A stretch of 64,000 bases of DNA from Ulva prolifera (lineage: Eukaryota; Chlorophyta; Ulvophyceae; Ulvales; Ulvaceae), in the NCBI GenBank assembly GCA_023078555.1, contig CM041204.1, forward strand, positions 2,208,985 through 2,272,984, in the 5' to 3' direction. Numbering within the stretch: position 1 is the stretch's first letter; each line of letters opens with the position of its first letter. Shown here piece after piece: positions 45,932 to 57,759 of this stretch. The position numbers were made by a program, and so were the translations under genes. The notes beneath the pieces were generated by a model. The model had not been told where the DNA came from, did no database searches, and was given only the letters and a program-made list of their open reading frames with translations.

Positions 45932-46415
45932 ATGGCACCAAAGGCACCACCGGAGCCGGAACGTGCATACAAAGGCGTATACAAGGTGCAGTCGTCCATT
46001 ACGCAGGTCCTGTCGTGAACGCCAGTCTGAGTTGCCTGCAAGCAACCTGTGCGTGCAGAACAGCGGCTTGTGGCGCACTCGGGTGTGGAATGTAGACCAC
46101 GAAGTCTATGTTGGCCACTTCAAGTCCCCCAGTGACGCAGGGAAGGCATACGACAGAGCAGCTATTCGGTGCGTTTGCGCGCATGCTGCATACGCTGCAG
46201 AGTGCATGCACATGGCATCTTGCTCCACCGGGTTGATGCCATACAGAATCAAAGGTCCAGAATGCGCGAACATGGACGGCCTCAATTTCCCTTTCGCATT
46301 GTATGCTGAAGAAACGACTGTGTTGATGGATCAATCTGTGGAAACTGTTCTGGCTAATGTTCGGGACAGTGGTGTCACTGTCAACCCATTGGATCCAGAC
46401 AAGCCATTACGATGA
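45932..46415 (+). CDS. Small single-AP2-domain protein
   Basis: AP2 domains are DNA-binding folds typical of plant and algal transcription factors. Exons 45932-46006, 46059-46168 and 46247-46415 give a 117-residue protein in consistent phase; introns are only 52 and 78 bp. The start MAPKAPPEPERAYKGVYKVQ leads directly into the YKGV strand. Exon 2 gives GLWRTRVWNVDHEVYVGHF and then AGKAYDRAAIR, and exon 3 IKGPECANMDGLNFPFALYA, the usual WRTRV, YDRAAI and LNFP landmarks. The domain fills residues 12 to about 80; the remaining acidic tail ends NPLDPDKPLR. No nuclear localisation signal or activation domain is evident. It could be a free AP2 module or act by dimerisation. It is divergent from glucokinase B. 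Confidence 0.82.
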
Positions 46416-47329
46416 CAAATTTATGCTACTGGACCGAATCATGCCCAGCCACCGCGAATGGATATTGAACTAGACTATCAGGGCTGTGGATCAATGTTAT
46501 GCTTTATCTGTAATCAATCCACGCTACACGGCTCCCTGATGATAGGAGCTCAGAGGAAAGTGCAGCCCGCTGAATGCGCCTGGAAGATACTCTGGCCGCG
46601 CAACGTATGTTTTGGCAGCCGGTCTCATGCTGGCTTCGTAGATCCACTACACTATTCGCAAGACAGCTGGAACATTTCTGATTTTGGCGTAAATGCAAGA
46701 GCAGCGGCCACTCACAGCTGCTGCAACAATGCCCATATGCAGCAGTCATCTGTGACTGGAACACCTTTGATGCACCATCTTCTCTGGACCCGCTGAAATG
46801 GACGACCATGGCAGCTTGCCAATGATACATGTCATTACATCGTCAGGTGCATTGCGATATATTTGAACAGACAGTAGCCTGCCAATCGTCCGCAACCAGT
46901 ACGCACACTCCGCATGCTGGCAGTGTTCCACACCTCGGCCCTGACGGCGCAGAGGGAGCCTGTGGCAGCAAGCGCAGCAGTTCAAACTGCTTGTGACATG
47001 GCGTGGCTGCTCCGAGGCGCGGAATGACTGAGGGATCTGAATATCCCGACAACCATGAATATGGCCATTCTTCCATGGCACTCGCAAGAATCCCTTCCCC
47101 AATCATGCAACGGCTTGGGGAGGGCTGTCCGGGAGGTGGAGGGTGTCCTCGCTGTCTCTGTAAATGAATCCCTGGCCCCAGCAAACAGGACTGAAATACA
47201 TATTTACTACCCAGTCCTTCAGTACTCGAGCAACTGCCCTTGATGACCCTGATCTGAGCTGTCACCAGCACAGGCCCAGCATCTGCCAATACTCTGCTGT
47301 CAACAGCGAAGTGGACCACTGCTCGCTGG
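46416..47329. other. No confident gene
   Basis: Short frames only on plus. A minus frame of 275 codons (46843-47670) spans the interval but has a composition unlike the verified exons and overlaps a better hydrophobic frame at 47330. Confidence 0.4.
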
Positions 47330-47607
47330 TCAGTCACCTGACAGCCGTGTAAATAACTCATTGGCCCAGAATCTTGCGCCGTAGTAGTAAGCCGCCTGGG
47401 TGGGTGGGATGTAGAAATAAAACCACACCAACCAGAGCGCCACAGGCATCGTGTGCACCCCAAGAATCGTGTGCGCCACAACCGCCTCCGTCCGCCGGTG
47501 CCGGCTCCCCCACCGGCAGAACACCCGCTGTGCGACGTGCGAGCCCATGCGCTCAGCACCACTGCATCCCTCAACCCACATCGCCACAACCGCAAAACTG
47601 TGAGTGA
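47330..47607 (-). CDS. Possible exon of a membrane protein
   Basis: A minus frame ends with the hydrophobic, aromatic-rich segment HTMPVALWLVWFYFYIPPTQ and then AAYYYGARFWANELFTRL before a TAG. The sequence is protein-like and could be a C-terminal transmembrane exon. There is no clear start and the acceptor is not fixed. It begins just past the stop codon of the next minus-strand gene upstream, so it would have to be a separate short gene. Family unknown. Confidence 0.28.
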
Positions 47608-47682
47608 ATCACGCCTCAAAATCACCCGCCTGCCCCAGTGCGAGCAGCCCCGTCTGTGGGGCGCGTACACGTCGCCGAGTCC

Positions 47683-49227
47683 CTAGGCGCGGGCGCTGCG
47701 CGGCTGCTGCAGCATCGTGCGCAGCATCGTGCACGCTCGCTGCAGCGTGTTCACGTTGGCGTTGAACCCCATCCCAAACTCCCCCGCGACCGCGGCCATC
47801 GTCCAGCCGATCGCGCGGCCCTTCCGCGCAAGCTCTGCGTCCTCGACGCGCTCCACCCACTTGAAGTACCGGTGAAGGTCCGCCGACAGGCGGGGACCCT
47901 CCCGGGCGCAGCCGATCGCGATGTCCACTGTCGCCTCGAGGCGTTTCCGCGCCTGGTTGAAGTGGTTCGAGAAATCGATGAGCTCTCTCACCTGGCTCAT
48001 CGTCGGGGTGCCGATGTGGGGGTCCACGAGGGCGTCCGTGCAGGATACATCGCTCTCCGGCGACCGCTGCTTCTTGAGCAGCTGCCGCAGGTTATTCTGC
48101 TGCGCCGCCTTGAGGTTGGCGTGCTTCGTGGTCTGGTTCACCGAGATCCGCCTGCACTTGCGCGGACAAACATGACGCCACATGCCCGCGGAGGGGGAGG
48201 GCCAGAGGATTCACAGACAACAAGAAAAGCGCGCATGAGGCAGCTGATGGCCCCCGGCAGAGAATATATATTAGAGTCCAACGCGCAACTGCACACACAC
48301 ACACACACACAGGCACCTGCATGGCTTCCCAGCCGGCTTGGCGTTTGATGAGCTGGGAAGGAAACCGGGCCACCGGCAGAGCAGTGAGGGGTGCGGGGTG
48401 GCGCACTCGCAGCAGAGGTACTCGGCTTCGGCGAGCGTGTGCATGCGCTTCACGAGCACCGACGCGCCCTGTGTGAATATCGACCGCCGCGTCCGTTCGT
48501 TCTTGTCCAGCGTGGCGCTCGATGCCTCCGCGGCGTCCCTGAGCCGGTTGGTCAGCTGGCCGATGCTCCCCAGCCATTTCTCTGCCTCCTTGATGCGCCC
48601 TCGCCCCTGTAGATGACCCATGATGCAGGTCACTAGCTGCCCTCCATGCGATGCACCGGCGATGTACCAGGCTCGATGCAGGCACACATGTGCTCGTCTC
48701 GTCTCAGTGTGCATGACCAGTGCACGCGAGTAATACTCACACCGCCATAGAGTGCATTGTCTACTTTTCGCCATGAGGCGAAACGGAACTCAGGTGCTTC
48801 TGGAGGGCGTGTGGTGTTAGGCACAGCAGCATACCGCAGTGATGAGATTTCGAGCGTTCTTCTCTGCCCCGACTTGGAACTCGTGGGCGCCAGAGTGTAT
48901 GAGCAGCACGGCTGCTTGCAGACCAGACAGGACTGCCCCCGCTCCTCCATTGAAGTTCTGCTCGCCCGGATCATCTGCATCCGATCGCAGGCACGCCTCA
49001 TCAAAGGTCTTGATCAACCTCTCAGCAGTCAGCCTCTGCTCCAAATACTGGTCACGAGAGGACAACATTGCCGAAGGCGATTCCTGCAAGCGGCGGGAAT
49101 GTCAGTGACAGACCTGTGTCTGTGAGACTGCACCTGAGGGTAAGCTGAGCGGCGCCAGATCGCCCGGGATATGACCCACCTGCGATGCAGGAAAATCATG
49201 CCTGTAAAGTTGCACAGCAATCAGCAT
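47683..49227 (-). CDS. Uncharacterised helical protein, 344 residues
   Basis: Exons 49227-49180, 49083-48835, 48606-48374, 48352-48317 and 48151-47683 join with consistent phases (0, 0, 2, 2) to give 344 codons plus stop. The protein is soluble and mostly helical by eye: YLEQRLTAERLIKTFDEACL, then GRIKEAEKWLGSIGQLTNRL, then a Lys/Gln-rich segment (NLKAAQQNNLRQLLKKQ) and a long C-terminal helical region (FSNHFNQARKRLEATVDIAI, HRYFKWVERVEDAELARKG). A small Cys cluster (YLCCECATPHPSLLCR) lies near residue 165. I see no signal peptide or membrane span. I do not recognise the family; the spacing of charged helices would suit a scaffold or a membrane-bending helical bundle, but that is a guess. A (CA)n run sits in the intron at 48294-48311. 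Confidence 0.75.
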
Positions 49228-49676
49228 GCTAAATATGGCTCCATGCCGCTATCAATAGAAACACGGCAGATGATTCTTGAAAGGCTCTGCTTGTACTTTC
49301 AGAGAGCCCTCAGAGAGGATCTCTCAGAGAAAAGAGGCACAGGCCACAATGGAGATGGGTCATGGATGACGACGCAGACATAGGGCAAGTGGCTTCGTCG
49401 ACATGTATGTACGTCTATACCTTTTCTGATGTGCGGTTGTGGTCAGCATTCTTCTGAGAGCGATGCGAAAAGAATGTGATGCAGCCACAGTATTCATGTG
49501 ACCCTAGGCGCCCGCCAACAAATGGTTTGACAAAGCCGCATGCATGATTTGACCATTACTGCATGCAGCAAGCCACTGTGCATGTCGCCGTTCGCATCGC
49601 TGCCAGTCCTGACATGATTGTAGCATGCAAAGTTGGTGTGGTCAATGCTCACTTCCAGAAAGAAACAAGCATATGA

Positions 49677-50425
49677 TCAGCATCGCACCCCCATGCCGAC
49701 TCGCATTGTCATGGCCGTGTGCAATGCTTTCATCTCAAAGGCTTCACCATCCTGTTGCTGCAGCTTTGCCTCTGCTGCAGCCAGACGTTCTCGCAGCACC
49801 CGTACGTCCTCCTCCATGTCTACCACCTTGGAATGAACGGATTCCCGGTGCGCTTTCTCTTCTGCTACTTGCTGCGTTAAAGCAGCATTGGAAGCCTCTG
49901 CATCTTGCAACTTCTCACGAAGCTTCCTGTTTAGTAGTTGCAGTGCTGCAATTTGCTGCTGGTCCAATGAAGGTGCCGCAGGAATCGCATCAGCGACTAC
50001 ACATTTTTTCCTACGTTTAAGTGGTGGATTCCGGCTGGCTGATACGTCTGGAATGACTGCATTCTCGTCAGCATCGGGCGGTGCAACGTTGTTCCCGTTT
50101 TCTGCTTTCACAGGAGGAGACGGACAAACTCGAGCCCACGATGTAGGTGGAGGAAGCAGCTCGGCGAAAATCCTCTTGTTAATTTTGGAAACCCATGCAC
50201 CTGTACGCAGCCAGCATCACGACTGTGCTCGGACGAGGACAGCGATGCAAGGACGAGGACACAAGCAAACTGGTCCGGAAGCCTCGCAAACGTCGCATAT
50301 AAGAGGCCTACGTACTTGCGATGCTTCGATTCTGTGATACGGGGCATCCTGATGGTTGAGCTGAAGCGCCTTTGTTTCCTGCATAGCAGCGAGCAGGTGC
50401 GGCTACGATCGGACGACTTCAGCAT
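49677..50425 (-). CDS. Coiled-coil protein, incomplete model
   Basis: The main exon runs on minus from about 50205, after a GCGTACAG acceptor, to near 49752 and is open throughout. It encodes WVSKINKRIFAELLPPPTSW, then a basic patch (NPPLKRRKKCVVADAI), then about 100 residues of heptad-like coil (LLNRKLREKLQDAEASNAAL, then VVDMEEDVRVLRERLAAAEA). A basic patch before a coil recalls bZIP factors, but the Asn/Arg pattern of a bZIP basic region is not present, so I do not call it one. An upstream exon around 50390-50325 with a GTACGT donor is likely, yet its phase does not fit cleanly. The start is unresolved. Confidence 0.45.
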
Positions 50426-50894
50426 GCCGCCTCGACGGAGCTGATTGCAGAAAGCTACAAAAGTGTGGAGGTTCTATCCAGCTACCAATCTATGCGCATG
50501 GCTATGTTGAACGCGTGCACTCCGCCAACGAATGCAATGGAGAGCGTGAACTGTACAATGTGCGCGATCCATATTGGACTCTCCGGGCACAAAACAAAAG
50601 AAAGATGAGATGTAACCTTCATATAAGCTCACATTGTATAGTGCTGCACCTCCGTCGTATCAGAGACAAGTAAGCGACAAGCGCGGAACAGAGCGCGCAC
50701 ATGGACCACATCAATTATCGATGAAGGCAGGGATCAGATGATCGACAGCCATTTTAACATCAGCATAACACTAGTGGGGGGGTCGTACGTTTAATCCGCA
50801 GCTTTGTTTTGGGGCCAGCCTGAGGACCAGCAGAGCGTGCGAGGCCCTTTTCGCTCATACCAGAGACTTGCTTAAAACAGGATTTTTGTACTCT

Positions 50895-51140
50895 CAATGA
50901 TGCCAATGCCAGAGAGTGAAGAGATTGAAGAACTGAAAACGAGCGATCGAGGCCCTGCGCCCGGCTTGGAATTCGCTTCCTTACGTGCCTTCCGAGGCGT
51001 TGCCGCAAACCGTCTTCTCCAAACACCTGACGCCAAATTTAGTACGCTTCAGAAAGATTCAGGCGATGGCGCCGTGCCGGAGAGAACAGCACGCCTGCAG
51101 GCACACATATGGTGTGGAAGTATATGAGGAATCTCAGCGA
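50895..51140 (+). CDS. Possible exon, unknown protein
   Basis: A plus frame starts with ATG near 50897/50900 and reads MPMPESEEIEELKTSDRGPA and FASLRAFRGVAANRLLQTPD. The acidic start and lack of low complexity make it more protein-like than the minus frame over the same bases. It ends in a stop at 51127, or splices before that into one of two other open frames. No family recognised. Confidence 0.33.
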
Positions 51141-52505
51141 CGAAGCAGAAAGTATTAAATCCAAAGATCAAAGATCGGATGAGCGTGCCGGGACGCGCAC
51201 AAGTAGATGGAAACCTGCAGGACGCTCAGATACCGACATGCGAGGTGCTTATCTGGCACCGCCAGGAAAACATGACTTGTGGGGCAGGAGAGGTATGCAC
51301 CCGAGGCATAACAGAGCGAGAGTGTCATTCGAATTGAGATCCTGTCGCGCAGCACGGCGATTCCAGAAAAGTGCTTCGCAACCACGAGCGGGTGACGGTA
51401 CATGGCGAAATCATTGATTGGCACCAAATCGAACGCAGCGGCATAACATCACAGTGCAGCATGTGCCAAACATGATACATACCTTATTCGTGGCGTATAC
51501 GCAGCTCAGACGCCTCTGCTGTGAAGAACATCTGATCGCTCCACAGATCCAGCGTCTCTCGTGATTTGTGATGGCTGCGCACTTATGCCCCCGACGTACA
51601 GTAGCAAGCTGATATTTCTTTGCGAACAATCTACTGCTTGCACTGGCTAGCCAGGGACGGCTTGCAGGATACACAAGCGACGTTGCAATACTCTACGAGC
51701 TATGTATGCGCACAATAGACCTGGGGTAGAGTGCAAGCGGTGACTGAATGATCAATAATTCCGTACAGCGTGGGGGAAAGATGCGAAGGTCGCGTCGGCT
51801 TCCTGTCATTGTATCTGTGCCATGGTGAATTGCAGTTTTGGCGCACGGAACATGCGAGACGCGTGGCTACCATTTATGGTTTCGGGGATTTGTGGGATCA
51901 CTAGGTCGCGCCATGTGTGCAACGTCGGGCATCAAGCTATACTCTTAACACTGAAAAGGGCACTACTGCTGTTTTGGCATGGTCTGTGTACTGTGACGAT
52001 CATGTTTTCTGGCAACCTGTTCGGGTTGCCAGGCATGGGCAACCTGGAGCCACCCGAATTAGAACTGCGCGACAGGCATGAACTTGCAAACATCGCCGTG
52101 GTAGAGAATTTTTGCAATGGAACTGTAGGTACGACGGGCAAAGATGGACTGAGCGATAACGCTTGATGCGTTCGAGGCCACAGATGAACATATGCCACGT
52201 CACAAGTCCAGCTTGACCTTCGGTCTAGCACCCCAGATGCTGCTGATGGACCTTCTGGCACATGCAGTGTACAGCTGCTGCCCACCTGTATGTTTGTATG
52301 AAAGTACGAATTCTACAACCAGTTCGCTGCATTGCGTGCTTCTGTGGTGTTTTACACATGTGGAACGTGTGCATTCTCTGTAGGTGCTGCCGTGGTCTGA
52401 ATTGAGAGCCGACCAGGTCTGGGCAGATGGCAATGAAGTGCACAGCTTGCACGTTCGAAAGAGATTGAGAGGAACTATCGGCCACTTGTCCTTCTGACGA
52501 GTCAG
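51141..52505. other. No confident gene
   Basis: Several 60-115-codon frames on both strands. One plus segment (FGLPGMGNLEPPELELRDRH, about 52015-52075) looks protein-like and may be an exon, but I could not place its splice sites or neighbours. Confidence 0.4.
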
Positions 52506-54761
52506 CTATCTAGAATTCTTGTCCCTGGAGTCCCGTTCTTGCTGTCCTTGCTCCGCCAAGTGTCCGTCAACAGCCCCACCAGCCAGGCCTGAAAACACTG
52601 TTGCCACTGCTAGCCCCTGGCTGTGTAGCAGAACAGAAGGAGCTGCTGCTGACATGAATTCTTTAAATGTCTTGATATTGCGTGGGCTCTGGGACGGGAG
52701 GGATGTCCAGGTCCCCCCTTCAGCTGTAGACTTCATGACTGGAATATGCCGCAGTTGCCTGACCGATCCGCTGTAGGCAGCGAAAAACACCCCCACAGCA
52801 ACTATGGCCCCGATTGTAGTGCTCTGCAAGTTGGCGTAGATTGCGCGTGCACGGTGGTGGTGGTGCCACAAAGCTATATGGCAGCTCGGCAAACATCGCA
52901 TTCAGGGTGTCGAGCGACAACTCTAGAATCTTGAAAAGGCGGTGGTTAAGTTACTCATGAGGTAGAACGCACTCGAACGTCTTTATTGTTGCTGAGGCAA
53001 TTGCTCCCTAGCTGATAGCATTCAAGGAACGCATGCTTACCCACTACATATGCGATCGCGCTGCCCCCCAACACTGGAAGCGGGATCAGAAATATCATTT
53101 CAGCCCGTGTGGACAGTCTTCAACTCATTGCCGTCGCGGCTGCGGCAAATCACGCTATGCTGCAACGTTGTGGTTAGAGTGTCATGACTGCCGACTGAGA
53201 CTGGCAGCCTTCCCAACCTTCTTCTTGACAGCTCGAAGCCACGCGCAGAGCAAGCCTGTGTACATTTTACCTTGCGTCATGTGGTGAGGCTTATGCAAGA
53301 CGTCACCCGCAAACATTCCTTTAATGTTCGAACGAATCGAGAGAGTGCCATGCAGCTACAATCGTGTTGATGGCCTCGGGCACCGCTCGAACGTAGCTTT
53401 GTTTCCCCATCACGTCACATCAACAATTTCGCCGCGCGAGTTATGAAGATTTCACAGCCATCTCAGGCACATCGATCTACAAAGAAGTTTGGGCAGAGCG
53501 ATGACGAATTACTAGTACATACGCGTTATTGTAATGTGCACCTCTGAAGTGATTTCAGCGTAGCTTCCAAGTACTAGACACACCGGCAGAGGCCATGGCA
53601 TAGCAGAGTGTCGCTCCAGCATCCGTTCTCCCACATGACAAATGCCAGTGCTCACATCGCATTGGGCAGCAGCAGCAGCATCGTACTGCAAGCAGCCAAT
53701 GCAGAATTGATGCTATGTTCTGGTGATTCTGCGCTGCTTGGTGTATCCCAGCCAAGAGAAGCAAGCCTCTCTGATTCCTCTTGCATCTGCCCGTCCATGG
53801 CCTTTCTGAAATTTTTAGCCAGGGATAGAGTCCATGCTGGTCATCCTGTGTAGCCGAGCTGCCAACGGGGGGCATTGAGCACGACTACACAGTTGCTCGG
53901 AAGGCAGAGAAGATGCAATTTCTGTTCAAGGGGATTTTCCGCTTCTCTGTGGCATCTTTGAACCTGGTTATGTGAATTTGTCAATGGCTACCAACTGAAC
54001 CAATGAAACTACGCATCACAGCCCCCTGCCAACTCACAATGGCTGTCCTTGCACCAAAGACCAGAATGAATGCACAGGTGTGATGCATGGCCACAGTCAG
54101 ACAGCGTCTGTGCAGTGTGGCACGATCGCGAAGTATGTTGAGGTCAGATTGTGCATCCCAGAACCGCATCAAGTCAGGCAGGTGGTGCGATGCGATCGTG
54201 GGTGCAGATAATAGCATATGTGCAACTGCAATAGGCCTTGGTAACAGCATATGTGCAACTGCAATAGGCCTTGGTAACAGCATATGTGCAACTGCAGCAG
54301 CTACATCCGCCGCTCTCTTCCTCCACCATGATCATGCACTGGCTCAGTTGTGCAAGGTGTGCCTGGCCCGCCATGCAAACAAATCTACTTTGGAGGGTGA
54401 ATCAGATTCAACGGCCTTACCCGCCCTGAACGCGTGGCCGTCCATCCCGTGTCTGCGCCGACATTCTTCTGCTGCTGAAGGTGCTATCTAGGGGTTCATA
54501 GGATATGGAGATGGTGGTGACAGCGGCTTTGGAAGAGTGGTGTGGGCGTATGCTGTTCTGGGCGTACAGGCCGCATCCTGGTTGGACCTTGAGAGCTAGG
54601 AACTTTGAACAACCGGTACCAAAGGCGCCAAACGCCTGAACCCCCTTCAGACTACCATACAGATGTCGCATGGCCTCCCATGCCAAGCTAGTTTTCACAG
54701 TTTTCTTAATTCTTGAAGCCCACGCAGACATGGATCCGCAACCTTCCTGAAACAGAAGCAA
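52506..54761 (-). CDS. Multi-exon gene, unknown, membrane segment
   Basis: Several exon-like pieces lie in order on minus. Near 54750-54560: SMSAWASRIKKTVKTSLAWE. Near 54260-54040: DLMRFWDAQSDLNILRDRAT and CAFILVFGARTAI, ending at a strong GTGAGT donor. Near 53800-53690: MDGQMQEESERLASLGWDTP, with a TTTCAG acceptor. Near 52930-52870: ILELSLDTLNAMFAELPYSF. The last, 52826-52506, reads STTIGAIVAVGVFFAAYSGS (a likely membrane span) and ends TAG. If the last two join, the intron is only 46 bp. Not all phases agree, so this may be two genes. I considered PEX3 from the Trp/Arg-rich piece but the match is too weak. A 33-bp triple repeat (54213-54298) adjoins the second piece. Confidence 0.4.
54213..54298 (+). 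repeat. 33-bp tandem repeat, 2.6 units
   Basis: The unit AGCATATGTGCAACTGCAAT plus AGGCCTTGGTAAC is repeated at 33-bp intervals (54213, 54246, 54279), with the third copy incomplete. Confidence 0.85.
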
Positions 54762-55610
54762 GCAAAGCTGTAGCGGTTCTGGCTTGCACCACTAATTCTG
54801 TATCCCTGTGTTCATGATGCACTATACCCCTGTGGCTATGTGGAGCTTTGGAATCGGTCCTGCAGGCAGCCTGTAGGTGGGATGTCCCACGTAGAGGCCC
54901 GGGGGAGTGCTCTAGCTGATTCTGGGGTAGGTTTCCTGCCGGAGCCGCCCCACAAAACAGGATAGCAGATCGCATGTTACTGGCATCACGTTTCACTGCT
55001 GTGATACATAGTGGGTCCTCATCACCCAGTGAGTAGGGGATTTACCTACACCCTGAGGCAGGGACCGCACTCAGAGAGCATCCATGTCCTCTGAGTTTTG
55101 CCGGCAGGCTGGTTGGCAGCAGCCCCGCAGTCTGAGACGGACCCACACCGAGATACGTTCGTTGCAGGTTTGGCCTGAGCCGTTGTCATGATCTTACAAA
55201 GGCCCTGAACCAGGATGGTTCCAAGGCAGCTAGGCATGTGAGTGGCCTAGACAACACAAGCTTATGAGTTCAAGTAATAGGGAGTAAGCTGAACTAACTG
55301 TCACCATGCGAATTGATGCAGTCTTAAGTGCTAATACAATGCCCTAAAGTACCTATGAGAACGCCAGTCTTGCTTGATCTTGACTTGGTACTGCTTGACT
55401 TGAACTTGAATCTTGTATCTTGATATCTTTATTACTTTAAATGCACCATCTTACACTCCCTTTCAACACCGCACCGCACCGACGCCTTTGCTTCTCCTTA
55501 CATGCTCATAACACAGAGCACTGCCTATTCTTCACTGTCAGCTCGGCACGTCACAACATAGAGGCCGTTCTTCCCGATGTAATTGATAGTATTTTAATTT
55601 CGTTCTCAGC

Positions 55611-55801
55611 CCCAATCGGCCGAGCTTCCTCAAGGATGAGAAGGCTTATGAGCACTGCAACTACATCAAGCAGAGCAGAGACAAGCGTGCATCAGAGCTG
55701 ATGGCACGGCTGAGCGCACAGTCGCGCATGCATGCATGTGCAGACGGATGCACGCAGCGTGAGTGCATTTGCGCGCAGCTGCGCTGGCTCGAGCAATGCT
55801 A
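55611..55801 (+). CDS. Possible terminal exon, unknown protein
   Basis: After a pyrimidine-rich tract and CTCAG, a plus frame reads NRPSFLKDEKAYEHCNYIKQ, SRDKRASELMARLSAQ and a short Cys-rich end before TAG. It is highly charged and protein-like. I could not find its upstream exons, since nothing on plus between 52.2 and 55.4 kb joins convincingly. Function unknown. Confidence 0.33.
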
Positions 55802-56257
55802 GCAACGAGCATGGCTCAGTTACATAGCTAGGCCACGACATTCATGTCATGATCTTACAAAGGCGCCGATGGGGCCAGCGTGCGCTAGCTCGTGAGCTGC
55901 GCCGCCGCGTGATCGGGCCACGACACCGTCTCGCACAAGGCATCCATATTGCATGCAGGCACGAGATAGCCGACGGGCGCGTGCCTCTACGATCGTTTCA
56001 GAGTGTGCACAGAGCACATGCCTGTTCATTGGCGGTGCTCGGGTTTGGCACTGCAACAAGGACCGGTGCAGCCGCCCTGGCCACATGCTGCCACCTGTTG
56101 GCCACAGCTCTGTCCACAGAAATCTAGATTGCAGAAATTGTCAATCACACCGTCATCACATGAGGCAATTGCTAAACAGCAAGACCCAACATTTTGTTGT
56201 CTGTGCGCTGTCTGCCTTGCCCATGATGGGATGAACTGTTTAGTGGAGTCACTAGTC
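55802..56257. other. No gene seen
   Basis: Short frames only. Rich in GCATGCATG near its start. No repeat identified apart from that. Confidence 0.4.
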
Positions 56258-57505
56258 AGGAGTCAATGTCCAATAGCATGCAGCTCAGTAAATTCAGATT
56301 TACTTTACTTTGCTTTACTAGTCACACCTTCAACAATGTTGACCTGCAGACCTCTGAGCCAAAGGTAGACGTGCACACTGAAGCCACCGCGCGTGTAGTG
56401 CAGGCCTGCATTGGTCATTCATTTGTGCTGGGATGCAGGTATGATCGTGCTGTCGCATGTGGGGGCCGGCGGTGTGTTTGTGTGTGCCATGAGCCGACCC
56501 CCACATCCAAATTCCATACCACACAACCCTGATACACCTTTGTCCAATTCCTTTGTGATGCTCCTGTTGACCTGTTTGCGTCCTTGTGCAACACTTCCGG
56601 GGCGACAACATATACAGGGATCTTCCAAACAGAACATTCACAATCACAACGCTGACTGTTTCTGCCGTACCTGCGGGAATGCCCTGTCAGAGAGAAGCCT
56701 ACAGATCAGAGCACGATTCTTCTATAACATACACAACATCCTTTCCGTCTATGCACCACTGTACAACTTCTGGGAAATATTCAGCGAAAGCAAATGGCAG
56801 AATAATGACAGCCAGAACACGGCCAACTCGCCAACTCGTCAGCTTTGCGGCCAACTCGCCAACGTACGCAGGCCCTGGAGTACAACAAAATGAGTCCATC
56901 CTGACAAAAAAAAAAATTTCAACCCCTCTTGCACAGTCCACAAGCAGCTGCACATCGAGTGACCCACTGTCCACGAGCATCTGGAACGCTCTATCTGAAG
57001 TTCGGCCCTGGTGTGCCCCATACCATGGCGCACATGTCCGGCCAATTTCAGCTTGTTCCAGCCAGTTCTGCATGCACTGCGCCTTCGGCCTCATAATCCA
57101 GCTCCATCCATCCGTCCATCCAACTCCATCAGTCCGCCTCTGCACCCGCATTCGCTCAGCTGCTCTGACTGGAGGTACTGGTCATGCGGCCTCTTGAGCT
57201 GCTCTGCTGCACCACGACGCTATCAGTGTGTGTGCGTTCTGCAACACGTGCAACACGAAGACACAACTGTCCCAGCTGCTGCCCCATTGCAAAGCGCACT
57301 GATTGATGTTCCACATCCAGATCAGCCAGTTCATCAGAAACCGCGAGATATTGTGAGATGGCATCAGTTCCTCACACTCTGGCGGCCACCTCAAGCCACC
57401 TCGCACTTCGAGTGCCGTACACAGGACACACCACAGCAGACGTCAGACAATGGGACATGTAAAGTAAAGTAAATCTGAATTTACTGAGCCGTATCCTATG
57501 TTATC
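56258..57505. mobile_element. Possible element bounded by fold-back repeats
   Basis: Fold-back family sequences lie in inverted orientation at 56258-56318 (GTCAATGTCC...TTTACTTTACTTTGC) and 57461-57505 (GTAAAGTAAAGTAAATCTGA...CCGTATCC), the outward-facing arrangement of terminal repeats. The right end lacks the outer GGACATTGAC part. Between them a minus frame (56699-57151, 150 codons) contains FQMLVDSGSLDVQLLVDCAR and VLAVIILPFAFAEYFPEVVQ. It is not a transposase that I recognise. Two independent solo copies would explain the data equally well. Confidence 0.35.
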
Positions 57506-57759
57506 TGAGGTGCAAAGTTCACTGATTTATGCTGGATTACAAAACGATCTCGGTCTGATATGACATGTTCAGGACTTGCTTTACAAACTTCAGACGCAGG
57601 AACATGTGAACATGCATGTACACATGTACACATCCTCCAACAATCTCTTCAACATTCGCAAACGCGCTTCGTCTCAGCCACTGTGCAACACAGGACATTG
57701 CATCGCACCTCACCCAAGATATTGCTGTGCAGACATGTGTTGCCTTGCTGATGTCAGCT

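Noticed and set aside
46843..47670. 275-codon minus frame
   Set aside because: It overlaps the coding end of the 344-residue protein's neighbourhood in another frame and has no recognisable or protein-like order.
48740..48800. Additional exon in the 344-residue protein gene
   Set aside because: A segment reading APEFRFASWRKVDNALYGG is open, but it cannot be entered in phase from the preceding exon, whereas skipping it gives a fully consistent model.
49677..50210. bZIP transcription factor
   Set aside because: A basic patch precedes a coil, but the conserved Asn...Arg spacing of a bZIP basic region is missing and about 40 residues separate the patch from the coil.
52506..54761. PEX3 (peroxisome biogenesis)
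   Set aside because: One fragment with Trp, Arg and a hydrophobic run resembles the PEX3 pattern, but other fragments and the C-terminal end do not, so I left it unassigned.
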